Both the position numbers and the translations under genes were made by a program. The notes under the pieces were generated by a model. That model was not told the DNA's origin, searched no databases, and was given only the letters and a program-made list of their open reading frames with translations. A DNA stretch of 64,000 bases from Erigeron canadensis. Its lineage: Eukaryota > Streptophyta > Magnoliopsida > Asterales > Asteraceae. The stretch is from assembly GCF_010389155.1 (NCBI RefSeq), contig NC_057761.1, positions 1,304,501-1,368,500 on the forward strand, given 5' to 3'. Of the stretch, positions 53,617 through 64,000 are shown piece after piece (within the stretch, counting starts at the first letter, position 1; the number at the start of each line of letters is the position of its first letter).

Positions 53617-53970
53617 GGGTGCGTTTGGTTACAGAAAACACCCCCTATTTTTAATTTTTGTTTTTCATGAAAACATAGAAAACATAAAACGCGTTATAAT
53701 CATAGTTTTCTAAGAATATTTTCCAAGAAAACAGAAAACAATATTTTTTACTATTCTATGGAAAATTTGAAAACATTTTTTTTTTGTTTTCCATTTTCAT
53801 TTTCCATTCCCCTCCTCTCCCCTCACATCTCTAAAATGTTTTCTTGTTTACTAATTAGAACGTGTTTTCAAATTTTTATTTGTTTTTTAAAAAATAAAAA
53901 CCCTTTTTTATTTTCTAGAAAAATTAAAAATGAAAAATTTAAAAAACATTTTCTGTAACCAAACGCCTCC
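53617..53970. mobile_element. Tourist-like (PIF/Harbinger) MITE, 354 bp
   Basis: The left end GGGTGCGTTTGGTTACAGAA and the right end (minus strand) GGAGGCGTTTGGTTACAGAA differ at only two positions. Flanking TAA lies at 53614-53616 and 53971-53973. The interior is T/A-rich, so the open frame at 53758-53958 is not a gene. Confidence 0.8.
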
Positions 53971-53973
53971 TAA

Positions 53974-56242
53974 GAATTATAATCATTTTTTAGTGAAAAC
54001 TAGACAAAATCTTTTAAAATTCGAAATTTTTTATGAATTTGGAATATGTTTTAAGAGATATTTGTGATGAATTTTTATTAATCGATTTATATCATAATAT
54101 ATATTATTACTAGTGCTCAAGCCCGTCCAATGAACGTGTAGTCTCAAAATATATTAATCAAAGCTAATATGATTCGAGCAACCATCAATATGACCAATAT
54201 CACAATTTAATCAATAAGAAAGCTAAAGAATAAACATATAAAAATTAACTCCACAAAAATATTGATTCCAGCTTACCTATTTTTTTTCCAAATTTAATTA
54301 AATACAAAATTTGCAACAAAATATATAATTTGAAAAATACATACCAATTCATCAACAAAGACCATCTCGGACGTTTTGATTTTCTTCGGTTTGTTCTCCG
54401 AAACAGTTCATACATGCACAACACGGAGTCGTAGATGATGGTTAATTTGTGCTGGCTTAAGATCTTCAAAATGAACTAACGTGGTCTTATCTTTTCTTGT
54501 TGAATAAGAAGAAATAACGAACCTAAAATGGAAAATAAACTAAATTAAAAGGGATAATAATAACAATAACATAAGAATTAAATTGTAAATAATAATAATA
54601 ATTAAATATGAACAAAGTATATAAATAAAAAAAAACCTTTTTGGTAGTCGATCGTAGGTTTTTTTTAGGTTGAGAAGATGTGAGACTTTAGTCTAGGTTG
54701 TATATAGTAATAAATAATTTTTGGAAGACTTTAAGAAAAAAAAAAGTTTTTAATTATTAATAGGTCGGCCATTTTATTAAATTAAATAAAAAATTTTAAA
54801 AAAATAGAGGATTAATAAGGATGAAGGATTAGGCTCAAAGAGGGGAATAGGGGTGTTAAGTGTACCCCCAACCTCCTCTTTTAGTTATATAAAAATTAAA
54901 TATTTTTGGTAAAAGTTTATTACTATATATCTCTTTTATATATCAAAAGGTAACTCCCAATGTCATCTTCTACGAGATTTGAGTCTCAATACCGTCTTTA
55001 ACAATGTATGGGAAGATTGATATGCATACAACTTTGTTGGGCATGAGGATCGAACTCATGACTTCTGTCTCTAAAAGTAAAAGTTCCAAACATTGATCCA
55101 ACCTAGTTGGTTTCTTTTATATATACATATCCAGTGTAATCTAATTATATAAATATTATATTTATATAAGTTTCGTAAGATTTTATATCGAATATTTTAT
55201 TATGTCTTGTGAAAAATAAACTTAAATCTCATTTGATCAAATGGTTTGTGTTTGACATTATAATTTATATGGCAGATAATACTTAGTGATAATTATATCT
55301 TATTGAAAGATAATGATTAACAAGTATATTCATACAAAAAGGTCAATAATTTTACCCAACAATTTACGTATCTTCAAATAAGAATCTAGTGGCTTGCGTG
55401 AAAGTCATCACTTCATCTGCAAACTCATGGAAGTTTCAATATAATAATGAGCTTGTCGTGTCTTTTAAACAAATATATTGTACATGTGGTCTTAAAGATA
55501 CAAATATAAATTTAACATAAGTTTTCCGTGGTGTATTGAAATATATTTATTCGTGGTCACAAAAATATTACTCATTTTTTACAATAGTTTTGTAAAAGAC
55601 TTCTTCTAATTTTTAAAATGATGCTGATACAGCCTCATCAGATTGATCATTATTTACAAGACAATAAGACCTACATGAGGTTAATTCTGTTACAATACAT
55701 TTTATTAATTGTAATCTTGAGTAGAAGTATAACCTCAATGGTTTTTGCATCTTAGGTGTGTGGTAGTAAAAACCAAAAAAATTGGCTTGTTTCAATACAT
55801 TGTTTAATTTAATAAAATTAAAATCATCCAAAAATCATGTCAATGACTCTAACCTGATTGGTTTAGATGAACTAACAGATTTTGTTTTTGGTGAAAGATC
55901 GTAATTTCAATCCTGAGACGACGAATTATATTTGAGGTGGTGTATGAAATAGAATAGCATTCGGTTGTTAAAAAAAATAATATATTATCAATAAAAAACA
56001 TTAATTTCATTTCATTTTGATCAATAAAATTTGAAAATGAATTTTATTATCAAGTTATGAGTTGGTAAAAGAGAAAGAAATTAAGAAATAGCACGATGTC
56101 AGAGTACTATACGAAGGTTGTTCTTGAAAGAAAGATTAACTAGATAAAGACTCATAAACCACAAACCATTAAAAATATAATAAACTAAAACAATATAAAA
56201 TTTGACTGCTATGACATATTGACATTACTAAAGTAGAACTAA
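53974..56242. other. Gene-free DNA, possible SINE at 54945-55110
   Basis: Mostly AT-rich and non-coding. On the minus strand around 55110-54945 there is a possible tRNA-derived SINE: GAGTTCGATCC (B-box-like) within AAGTCATGAGTTCGATCC, with a GTTGGATCAATG block upstream. A poly-A tail and a target duplication could not be fixed, so the SINE is only a suggestion. Confidence 0.35.
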
Positions 56243-57270
56243 CTAGTTTTTATTTTCGGGCATTGCCCTGGGAGACATTTTGTAATATCCATGTGGAAAA
56301 AATTATATAAAATGAAACTTTCATGACAAAAGTTAAAAAGTAAAAAGTTATGTGATAAAAAGTAAAGAAAATGAAACTTTGGTGGCTGAAGTTGAAAAAT
56401 TTAAAGTTATGTGATAAAATGTTAAGAATATGAAAATTTGTTGACAAAAGCAAAAAATCCAAAGTATGTGGTGAAAAGTAAAGAAAATGAAACTTTCACG
56501 GAAAAAGTTACAAAATTGAAAGTTATGTGGCGAAAACTCAAAGTTATATGGTAAAAAAGGTAAAGAAAATAAAACTTTGATAAAAAGTAAGAGAATGAAA
56601 CTTTCGTTGTAAAAGTTGGAAAAATAAAAGTATAAAAAGTAAACAAAACAAAACTTTTGTGCGGAAAGTAAAAGGGCGAAAACTTTAGTAAATTTATGTG
56701 ATTAAAAGTAAAGAGAATGAAACTTTCGTGGTAAAAGTTAGAAAAATGAAAGTTTAAAAAGTAAATATAACAAAAATCTCGTGCCAAAAGTAAAAGAAAT
56801 AAAACTTATGTGACAAAAACTAAAAATTTAAAAGTTGTTGTGATAAAAAGTAAAAAGAATGAAAGTTTTGTGGCAAAAGTTAGGAAAACGAAAGTTTAAA
56901 AACAAAATAAAACAAAACTTTCGTGCTAAAAGTAAAAGAAATTAAAGTTATGTGACAAAAAGTAAAAGGTTAAAAGTGTATGTGAAAAAAATAAAGAGAT
57001 TAAAATTTTCGTGGCAAAACTTACAAAAACAAAAGTGTAAAACAAAACATTCGTGCCAAAAGTAAAAGAAATAAAAGTTATATGATTAAAAAGTTAAAAG
57101 GTTAAAGTTATGTAAGAAAAATTAAAAAACCTAAAATTCTAAATAAACTAAGTTTGTGTTAGAAATAAAAGATATAAAAGTTTAGTGTAAAAGTGTGAAA
57201 CAATAGAAGTTAAAAAAAAAAATGGGCACGCAAAACAATTCACGGTTTTAGGATATATAAAATAATAGTC
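56243..57270 (-). mobile_element. Helitron filled with degenerate tandem repeats
   Basis: On the minus strand the 3' end shows the hairpin GGGCAATGCCC (about 56270-56258), then GAAAATAAAAACTAG and T, with CTAG at 56246-56243. The 5' end, near 57270, resembles ACTATTATTTTATATATCC but lacks a clear TC. About 0.9 kb inside is a degenerate tandem array (plus-strand units such as GTGGCAAAAGTTA, AATGAAACTTTCGTG, AAAAGTAAAAG). The minus-strand frames with FTF-rich peptides (56250-56787) are translations of this array and not genes. Confidence 0.55.
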
Positions 57271-57331
57271 GCATCCTTTATCCAAATTCCAAACCAGTGA
57301 ACTTTTGCAAATATATCCCTTGTTGTTTATA

Positions 57332-57750
57332 TCTATACTATATTATAAAACAAATTTCTCCTGTTTAATTTTAAGTTTCAACATTTATTTTATCAAAATG
57401 TCCCCATATCTATTCTATATTTACCTAAAATAACTATAATACCTTTTCTCTTTCCTTAAATCTCAACCAATAATTTTTTTCTCTACTCTATAAATCATTT
57501 ATTACTCCAATTCATTCAAAATCTTTTATTTCAAAAACCGTACATCGATAAATTATAAAAATTATATGGGTGTTCTTAAAATTTCATGCTATTTCATTAG
57601 AGATGTCATTCGATATACTTTCGACGGATTTTTAAATCGGAGGGCAGAACCCGTACGGTTAAGGTATTTGGCTATTACACTCTATGACCTATCACCCCCA
57701 CCATCTCACCGCCGCAACGTGCGGGTACTTACTCTCTTAACTAAAAAGTA
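57332..57750 (+). mobile_element. Helitron-related repeat, partner of 49600-50061
   Basis: It begins A|TCTATACTATATTATAAAAC, the common start of this family. It ends CACCGCCGCAACGTGCGGGT followed by ACTTACTCTCTTAACTAA. It is non-coding; the 61-residue frame inside (57566-57751) is part of the repeat. The family hairpin is present but a canonical CTRR is not evident. Confidence 0.55.
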
Positions 57751-59051
57751 GATTCAAAAAATGGCATGCGAGCTCTAAATATAAATGTCTGACAGTTAAA
57801 TTTAATATTGTTAATATACAAAATTAAGAAAATGCTAAACGTAACCCTTAGGGTCGCATTTAACATGAATAAAAAATCTATACATTTCATATTAAAAGTC
57901 TACCCTTAAATTTTATGATAAGTGTATAATTATTTAATGAAAGCTAACTACAACTCTAAATGTTGCATTTAGCAAAAACTCAAAAAAATAACATAAAATA
58001 TAAAAAAGGAAATAAAAATGAATCAACAAAAACAGTATGTAGTAATTAAGAAAAGTAGAAAAGAGACCCAGCCGTTCGAAAGAAAAAAAAAACAAAAAAA
58101 CCATGGTAAAGGACTAAAGGCCTAGTAGAAATGTAGAATCAAAATGTAGAGGTCCAACAATCTATCAAGCTGATACATCCGGCTTCCACGAAGCCAATAT
58201 AAGAGCCTAACTTTTGACTTGTAGTCAACTTTGCCCCCATTGAAAAACAAAAATCTGCCACAGGAATATTTGTTCCCACCACCCAATACTCGTTTTATTT
58301 TCAATTTTATTATTAATAAATCATTTAAAATTATTATTATTGTTATTTAATAGTTATCATTATTTATCCATTTTGACATGAAGTCTATGAAGTATGAACT
58401 GTTTAGAATCAACCCTTAATCAAAATTGCGGGTTCTTCTTTCGTCCTTGTTTATCTTTTTGCATACAAAGTTGAACCGAATTGTATAGTTTGCGTGTAAA
58501 AAAACTTATGAATTCACATCTTTAGTTAACTTATAGTCTTGTACACATATATGGTTAGCATGAAAAATATACATTAGTAAGTTTAACAAAAAAAAAAATT
58601 TAAATCAAAATATATGAAAGTGTAAAATTCTTATACCGAGCAATCAGCAATGTGGGGTTGATTGTGACGGTAGTGAGATTTGAAAGGTGGGTAGTAACTA
58701 TGATGATGGTGCCGATAAGATGATGGTATTACAAGTATTTTAGGAGATGAACGTATTATAGGAGTTTTAGGTGATATTATATAAACAATGATAATGAAAG
58801 TATTTTACGGAATTAAAGATAAATAATGTATTATGTAAGTGAGATATTTTGAACATTTCAAGTTCTTAATTTTAAGACATTAAAAAAAATGTCAAAATAT
58901 ATAATGTAATAAAGATACTCTCATAAATTTTTGTGTAATGTACCTTGATGATCATTATTCCGTAAGTTTTAATATTATTTTAATATTTTTTCTATTTAAT
59001 GACTGCACACTTCATTTTGAATAAACAAGTTTATCTAAAACTAAACAAATC
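57751..59051. other. Gene-free DNA
   Basis: AT-rich DNA. A motif AACCCTTAGGG with flanking TAAACG/GCATTT (about 57837-57862) also appears twice at about 31425 and 31550 (GACAAC..CTTAGGGCTGTC). It marks a dispersed repeat of unknown type. The minus-strand frame 58122-58304 has no domain. Confidence 0.4.
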
Positions 59052-59054
59052 TAA

Positions 59055-60384
59055 GGGGTAGAAGAGTCATGCCTCCCAAAATTTCATCCCTCCCAAATCC
59101 CACAAATCAAATACTTCCAACTCAATTTTCCTTTTCAACCCTCCCAACCATTTTTAATGTCATTCATGACCTTTTCAACCCTCCAAAATTTTTTTTTTCT
59201 TTTTCATTTAATTTAATCAAACTTCTTCTTTTTTAATAAAAACTTAAATATTTCATTAAAATTAAACTAAACATTACATAAACATGAATTAAAAAGTACA
59301 TAACAACATAAACCGAAACTAAAATTCTACATGATAATGAAGACAACTAAATCAAACTCGCAACTGATGGTGGCTGCATCGCTGGATCGTCAAGGTATGA
59401 TAAGTCTAAAGCCGATACATGCGCCGTGAGATCATATCGGAGCCGATGATGCACGTTCTCGTCCTGTAACTCCCAGTTTGCTTCCGGGTTATAAACTCTT
59501 GGCACCTAGGATAGATTCCATTGGTAAGGTAGTAACCGTGCTTGTAATCATGTCCATTTACGCTAAATGAACTGTCTGGCGCGGATCCATTACGCTCGTT
59601 TTGAAACAACGGCGACTGCTGCAAAACATTGACATAGTTGTTCGATCCAGCAGGACCGAAAAACGAATACCAAATCCACAAGTCAAATGAAGCAACACAT
59701 TCAATCATAATAGTAGGTACCTTGTGATTACCCCTCGTGTATTGCCCTTTTAAGTGTCTAGGGCACATCATCTATTCAATGTGTGTACAATCAAGACTAC
59801 CAAGCATTCCTGGAATGTGGTGTCTTTCTTCATGAGCTTGTGTGATGAGAGCAACATCATGAGATGTCGGCCTACGTAAGAACTCCTTTTGATATAAATT
59901 GACGACCGCAACACAAAAGTACTCCATGCTCTTGCGTCCCGTTCTGGCAGCCATACATAAATACTCGTCATACGCGTCTGAAGGTTCACCCGCAGACAGT
60001 TGCTTGATCGCCGATGTGCACTTTTGAAGAGCGGTGCAACTTTTTTTTACCCTGTGCGTCGTACCCCTCTTGAAAGTAACTAAAGTTAGCTTCAATATCA
60101 CCAAAAACTTTTTTGTTTGATGATTTTTTTGGTTAAAAAAGAAGTGTATTTATAAATAAATAGGTAGGGGAATTTTTTTTAATTCATGTTCAACGGTCAA
60201 AAAGTAGCTGGACCCCACCTCAATCCGCTCCCCCACGCTCCTCTCCAACGTTCGAAATCTTCATCCCTCGCAGGGCTTAAAGCCCGTTAACCTCCATGCC
60301 GTCGGGATGCTGTTTTGTTGGCGCTAATGTTTGTTCAGTGGGCTAGGCATGCCGCCGGGATGACAATGACCACTCTTCTCCCCC
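59055..60384 (-). mobile_element. PIF/Harbinger element A, transposase remnant only
   Basis: The inverted ends GGGGTAGAAGAGT (left) and GGGGGAGAAGAGT (right, minus strand) are flanked by TAA at 59052-59054 and 60385-60387, the expected 3-bp duplication. The 1.33-kb element encodes a broken DDE transposase on the minus strand and no ORF1, so it cannot move by itself. Confidence 0.8.
59406..60104 (-). pseudogene. PIF/Harbinger DDE transposase, broken and truncated
   Basis: The minus-strand frame runs from about 60104. It contains [20 protein letters not shown], then the first catalytic Asp block [12 protein letters not shown], then an in-frame TAG at 59774-59772 where the family has Trp. The same frame goes on with [38 protein letters not shown] and [20 protein letters not shown]. 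In [10 protein letters not shown] the usual second catalytic Asp of the YLxDGIYP motif is Asn. After FITRKQTG the sequence diverges and the region with the third catalytic acid (Glu) is missing. It is therefore inactive for three separate reasons. Such proteins work as nucleases together with the Myb-like ORF1 protein. Confidence 0.85.
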
Positions 60385-60387
60385 TAA

Positions 60388-60970
60388 AGGTTAACTACAA
60401 AGATAATACATGTAATTGGAAGTAAATTTCATTTAATGTAAGCTAATAAAAAGTCAAAATACAACTATATAAACTTAAAAGTTTTAGTTCTGAATAAAAT
60501 TTACAGTCTAAAAGCTAGATAAACATACTTCTTGCTTATAGTTTTTTTACAATCAAATTACATAATCACCTCTCATAATTTTTAAATGATACCATGTAGT
60601 AATAGTTTTTGGGGATACACAGTAAAATAACGAACAAAATCAAGATATAATGAAACGTCCGAAGTCATGTAAACACTTACAAGCTAAATTAGTTCGGTAA
60701 TTCACCCCATATTATTCAATTGGATACTAACGTTTTGTATGTGTGTGTTTGGGAGAATGTGTGAACTAGCGATTTCTTGAAGAATTTGTAGAAGACACAA
60801 TGACGAGTTTCAGGCCCATAACTGCCTATAAATTCATAACTTTTCAAAGTTGGCAAAAATAATCCCTCAAATTCCAATATTCAATTTTTAGAAATGAAAA
60901 TAAAAAAAAAATTCAAGCTGACCCTTCGACCCCGCTCACGAGGGAGCTGCCTCCAAACCCCCGTCCCTTA
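60388..60970. other. Spacer between the two Harbinger elements
   Basis: AT-rich, non-coding, about 580 bp. No element ends other than those of the neighbours. Confidence 0.5.
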
Positions 60971-62835
60971 GGGTGGGGGGAGGGCTTCCCCACTTTTCCC
61001 CTCCCCTCTCCGATTTTTCTTTTCCTCCCCTCCCCTTTTGCTAGGAGCACTTCGCCACCCCTCCCCACCCATTTCTATTTACATTTCTATTTATTTTTAA
61101 AACTAAAACATTTTATTTAATAAATTAAAAATACATTAAAACACAAAAACAACACATAATTTTATTCAACACACAAAACAATTAAAACATACAATTTATT
61201 CAACATAAACATACAACTAAGGCATCGACCATCCGTGCATCTGACACATCTCGCGTTTCTGCGCCAAAACCATCTTCAACATCGGCTCGCTGAGGTGATC
61301 GTGTGGCCTGAGAACGAAGTCCATATCGCTTTGTCACTGCTGCCTCTGGACCATCCGTGTCATCTCCTCCTCCCGTTTCTTCCTAGCCTCCTCCGCCGCC
61401 ATATAGCTATCTATCATCGCCATATTCGCTTTTTATCTTCATTGTCGCATTTCAACTCAGCGACCATCTTTAAGAATTCTTCAGATGTGGTGGAGGCGGA
61501 TGTAGACGGCTGCTTACCCTTAGCCTTACGACGGGGTGGCACGGTTCTAGCATGATGTACTGGTGCATCATCTATGTCGTTCCCACCTTCCTTTTCTTGC
61601 TCCAACTGGTCCGCATTCAAGTCAATATGGACCGATGCCTCCCCCGATGAACGTACATGGACCGACCCTTCCGTTCTTTCCCTTTTGCTACCCGACTCCT
61701 TACAAATCCCCTCCACAGTAAGAACCTCCGACCACTTCGGCGCATCCCTCAAAACTTGCCACGCCTCCATATGCGGAAACCCGGACTTGTTATTGTATTT
61801 CCGCATATACAATGCCATGGACGCCTTTAACACATCCTCGTCACTTTGACTACTCAACATCTTACTTTTCTTCACATTGTAGATACCACAAAAACCCGTC
61901 ACCTTAAGCTTCAAATCCTTCCATTTCGACCTACACATTTCCGGGCTACGTCCCGAATCACGTTTCAAGTGTGAATCCAACTGAAACTTCACCTTTCCCC
62001 AAAACGAATTGGCCGTTTGGGCGTTTCCGGTGTATGGATCCTCGGAAACGTTTAACCAAGCTTTTGCCAAACACTTTTCTTCATCCTTCCCCCATCCACG
62101 ACACTCTCTTTTACCTTTGGCCGCTTTAACCGAGACTTGGGTCTCGGGTATTGCTTCCTCTTCTTCCTCCTCGACCTCTTCTTCTTCTTCTCCTTCATCT
62201 TCTTGAACCTGTTGATGATATTGGGATAATGAACCACCCGCGAATTGCGAAAACGCGGGTTGACTTTCATTTGCGAAAGAAGAAAACCCGATATTTATTG
62301 GTTGGACATTTGCCAGGGTGGTTGTGAAAAACAGTGGGTCCATTCCACTAATGAAATCATCAACGGTTTGTGGCCGATACATATTTTCGAATGTGTTATT
62401 TTGTGGAGGAGGAGGTGGTGGCATAACATCGCGATTGTTTGGAGGTGGTGGGTTTCTACGTTTTCTGGGTAGGTTCGAGTATTTTGGGTCTTTAACTTTC
62501 TTTCCACTATTCATGTTGATGATCTTTGGTTGTTTAAGATTGAAAAACAAAAAAAAAGAAGAAAAGGAAGGCAGAGGGGACGAACAGAAAGAAAGAAGAG
62601 AAGAAGAAAAATGAAGAAGAAAAGAAGAAGAGAAAGAAAAGAAAGAGGTGAGGATAACCGTTGATGAGTGGGCCCCTTATTTATTTATTTATTTTTAATT
62701 ACTCCAACGGTCGATTTTATAGGCAAGAGAACCAGCACAGTGGTGCCCAAACTCCTCCCCTCTCCACCGGTACCGGGGGGTCGGCGCGGTGTGCCATCCG
62801 GTACCGGTCCCCTCCCCTCACGACTCCGTCCACCC
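60971..62835 (-). mobile_element. PIF/Harbinger element B, ORF1 only
   Basis: The inverted ends GGGTGGGGGGAG (left) and GGGTGGACGGAG (right, minus strand) are flanked by TTA at 60968-60970 and 62836-62838. The element is 1.87 kb and carries a single minus-strand gene, the SANT/Myb-like ORF1, with no transposase. C/G-rich subterminal stretches lie near both ends. Confidence 0.7.
61217..62550 (-). pseudogene. Harbinger ORF1: SANT/Myb-like DNA-binding protein with broken C-terminus
   Basis: The open frame 62550-61414 gives 378 residues; a start at the internal Met13 (62514) is also possible. Order: proline-rich N-terminus (30-50), acidic Glu run (117-132), a trihelix/SANT-like domain at about 150-225 with Trp153, Trp165, Trp184 and Trp210 (GRSPEMCRSKWKDLK), and a charged linker. 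Plant database entries of this type are often labelled NAM-associated or glutathione S-transferase T3-like. In Harbinger elements the protein binds the ends and brings the transposase to the nucleus. The frame stops early: at the A-run read from T61430-61434 a one-base shift would continue into MAMIDSYMAAEEARKKREEE. That tail then meets TGA at 61336-61334, before DMDFVLRPHDHLSEPML ends near 61217. So it has two C-terminal lesions. Confidence 0.8.
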
Positions 62836-62838
62836 TTA

Positions 62839-63699
62839 GGGGCGGCTTCGCCCCTAGAACTATAATAAATATATATAAGCGTGCATTTCGCGCTTCCAAA
62901 CTTATATGATGTGTTATTATGACTTAATTGTTAAAAAAAAGATTAATCCAATTACATTAGAATATCTAGCAGTAGTAGTAGATACTCCACTTGCCGATAA
63001 CTACTCGTCATCAGTTACTTTTGTCAATTATAAACATCGACGGTATTCTTTACCCTCATTGTATATAGTAAGTGACTACAAAGACATAATAATAACATAA
63101 TAACGAAAGACAGATAATAATTGATATCGACATAATCAAAATACAAATACAAAAGACATTAATAAAATAAGACTACAAAATTAAGAGAGTTAATCGGGCT
63201 AATTATGTAAAGATAAACATAAAATGATTAAGCTCAGTAGTGGGGCTACTTCAGTTTTGGAAGCAAGTTAGACGCCATAAATCAAGTCAACCAAACTTCA
63301 CCAACAAAAGTCTCTCATAGAAGCATCATCTCATTTGCCTTCCCCCTTCAACAACAATAAAAACTACAAATTACCCCCTAAATTTTCCCATTCTTTATTT
63401 TATTTTATTTATTATTTATAATTGTCTCTCCTTATATAATTTTTTCAACAAAATTTTACTTTATTTTCAATCAAATTATAATAATAACTTGTGGGTTTGT
63501 GTTGGAAATAGGAAAGTTTAAACCTTTTTAGGTTTTTGAGTTAAAAAGATCTGATAAAAAGAAGGATTTAGCATCAGATCCAAGATTTTTATAAGTAAAA
63601 AGTGGGATTTTGTTCAAGATATGTTTTTGTTAATATTTAATTAGGATTTTGTTGCATAATAATTAGGGTTTTTGGGAAATCTTGAAAGTTTATTAATTA
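62839..63699. other. Upstream region of the RLCK gene
   Basis: AT-rich DNA. A TATATAA at about 63434-63440 and a leader of about 200 bases could belong to the kinase gene. No other gene is seen. Confidence 0.4.
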
Positions 63700-64000
63700 A
63701 TGGGGATTTGTTGGAGTATTCAGATTAAAGCTGACAGTGCATTTTTGACTGGTAAGTTTTTTAATTGTTCTGTTTCTTTAATTTCAATAAATATTAGCTT
63801 TCTTGAATCTTATGTAATTTGTTACTTTTCTGTGGATTTTGCTATGGTTAATTATTTTTAGAGGACAGTTATTTATATATGTGGATAAAAATTGCAACTT
63901 TATGAATGAATTTAATGCTATGTTGAATACCCATTTCTGGATATGCTGTTATCTTGGTATAATGATAGGATTTTAGCCATTTTATGAACTTGAAATAGTT
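63700..64000 (+). CDS. Receptor-like cytoplasmic kinase VII (APK1/PBL type), first exon only
   Basis: Coding exon 1 is 63700-63751, reading MGICWSIQIKADSAFLT plus one base, followed by donor GTAAGT. The rest of the window is intron 1, and the kinase domain lies beyond the right edge. The start matches the conserved N-terminus MGICLSxxIKAES of APK1-type RLCK-VII kinases. Gly2 (with Ser6) fits N-myristoylation and Cys4 fits palmitoylation, which anchor these kinases at the plasma membrane below immune and growth receptors. The phase-1 junction after the short first exon is also usual for the family as I recall it. Because only 17 codons are seen, the call depends on that signature. Confidence 0.6.

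Noticed and set aside
56250..56787. Minus-strand frames of 70 and 121 residues rich in Phe/Tyr/Leu
   Set aside because: They are translations of the AT-rich degenerate tandem array inside a Helitron; the periodic FTF peptides mirror the DNA repeat.
62009..62206. Plus-strand Ser-rich frame
   Set aside because: It is the reverse of the Glu-rich stretch of the Harbinger ORF1.

Overview
The window is nuclear DNA of a flowering plant. It has split genes with GT-AG introns, AT-rich intergenic DNA, and a dense layer of plant transposons (Helitron, PIF/Harbinger, hAT, pogo/Emigrant-like, LTR and LINE remnants). The protein set (GH28 polygalacturonases, peroxisomal naphthoate synthase with a PTS2 signal, a DRM-type cytosine methyltransferase, an RLCK-VII kinase start) is plant-specific. 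The style of the Harbinger proteins suggests a eudicot, possibly Asteraceae, but that is inference only.

Layout. 0.5-3.6 kb (-): a DRM de novo DNA methyltransferase gene, broken or mis-sequenced at about 0.84 kb and cut by the window edge. 6.3-11.0 kb (+): a nine-exon polygalacturonase. 11-24 kb: gene-poor DNA with a minus-oriented gypsy-like LTR sequence carrying six GC-rich palindromes, two solo LTRs, Helitron remnants and a Tourist-like MITE. 24.3-28.8 kb (+): a second, seven-exon polygalacturonase. 29.6-33.3 kb: a Helitron, a pogo/Emigrant-like element nested in a larger inverted-repeat element, and a hAT MITE. 34.6-35.1 kb (+): intronless ubiquitin-eS31 fusion, followed by degenerate tandem repeats and a decayed second copy of the eS31 zinc finger. 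38.3-41.7 kb (+): nine-exon 1,4-dihydroxy-2-naphthoyl-CoA synthase (phylloquinone synthesis). 43.1-47.2 kb (+): ARF1-type GTPase with a leader intron holding tandem repeats. 48-59 kb: no genes, only Helitron, MITE and LINE-derived repeats. 59.1-62.8 kb (-): two neighbouring PIF/Harbinger elements, one keeping only a broken transposase and the other only the SANT/Myb-like ORF1. 63.7 kb (+): first coding exon of an RLCK-VII (APK1/PBL-type) kinase that runs off the right edge.

The host genes are unrelated housekeeping or wall genes and form no pathway or cluster. The two polygalacturonases share a family and most intron positions, but they are divergent paralogues and not a recent tandem copy. 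The least explained signals are the evenly spaced palindrome array at 12.48-12.67 kb, the decayed eS31 fragment after its tandem repeats, the lesion in the DRM gene, and the split Harbinger pair. Exon borders were set by hand from reading frame, homology and GT-AG sites; no transcript data were available.
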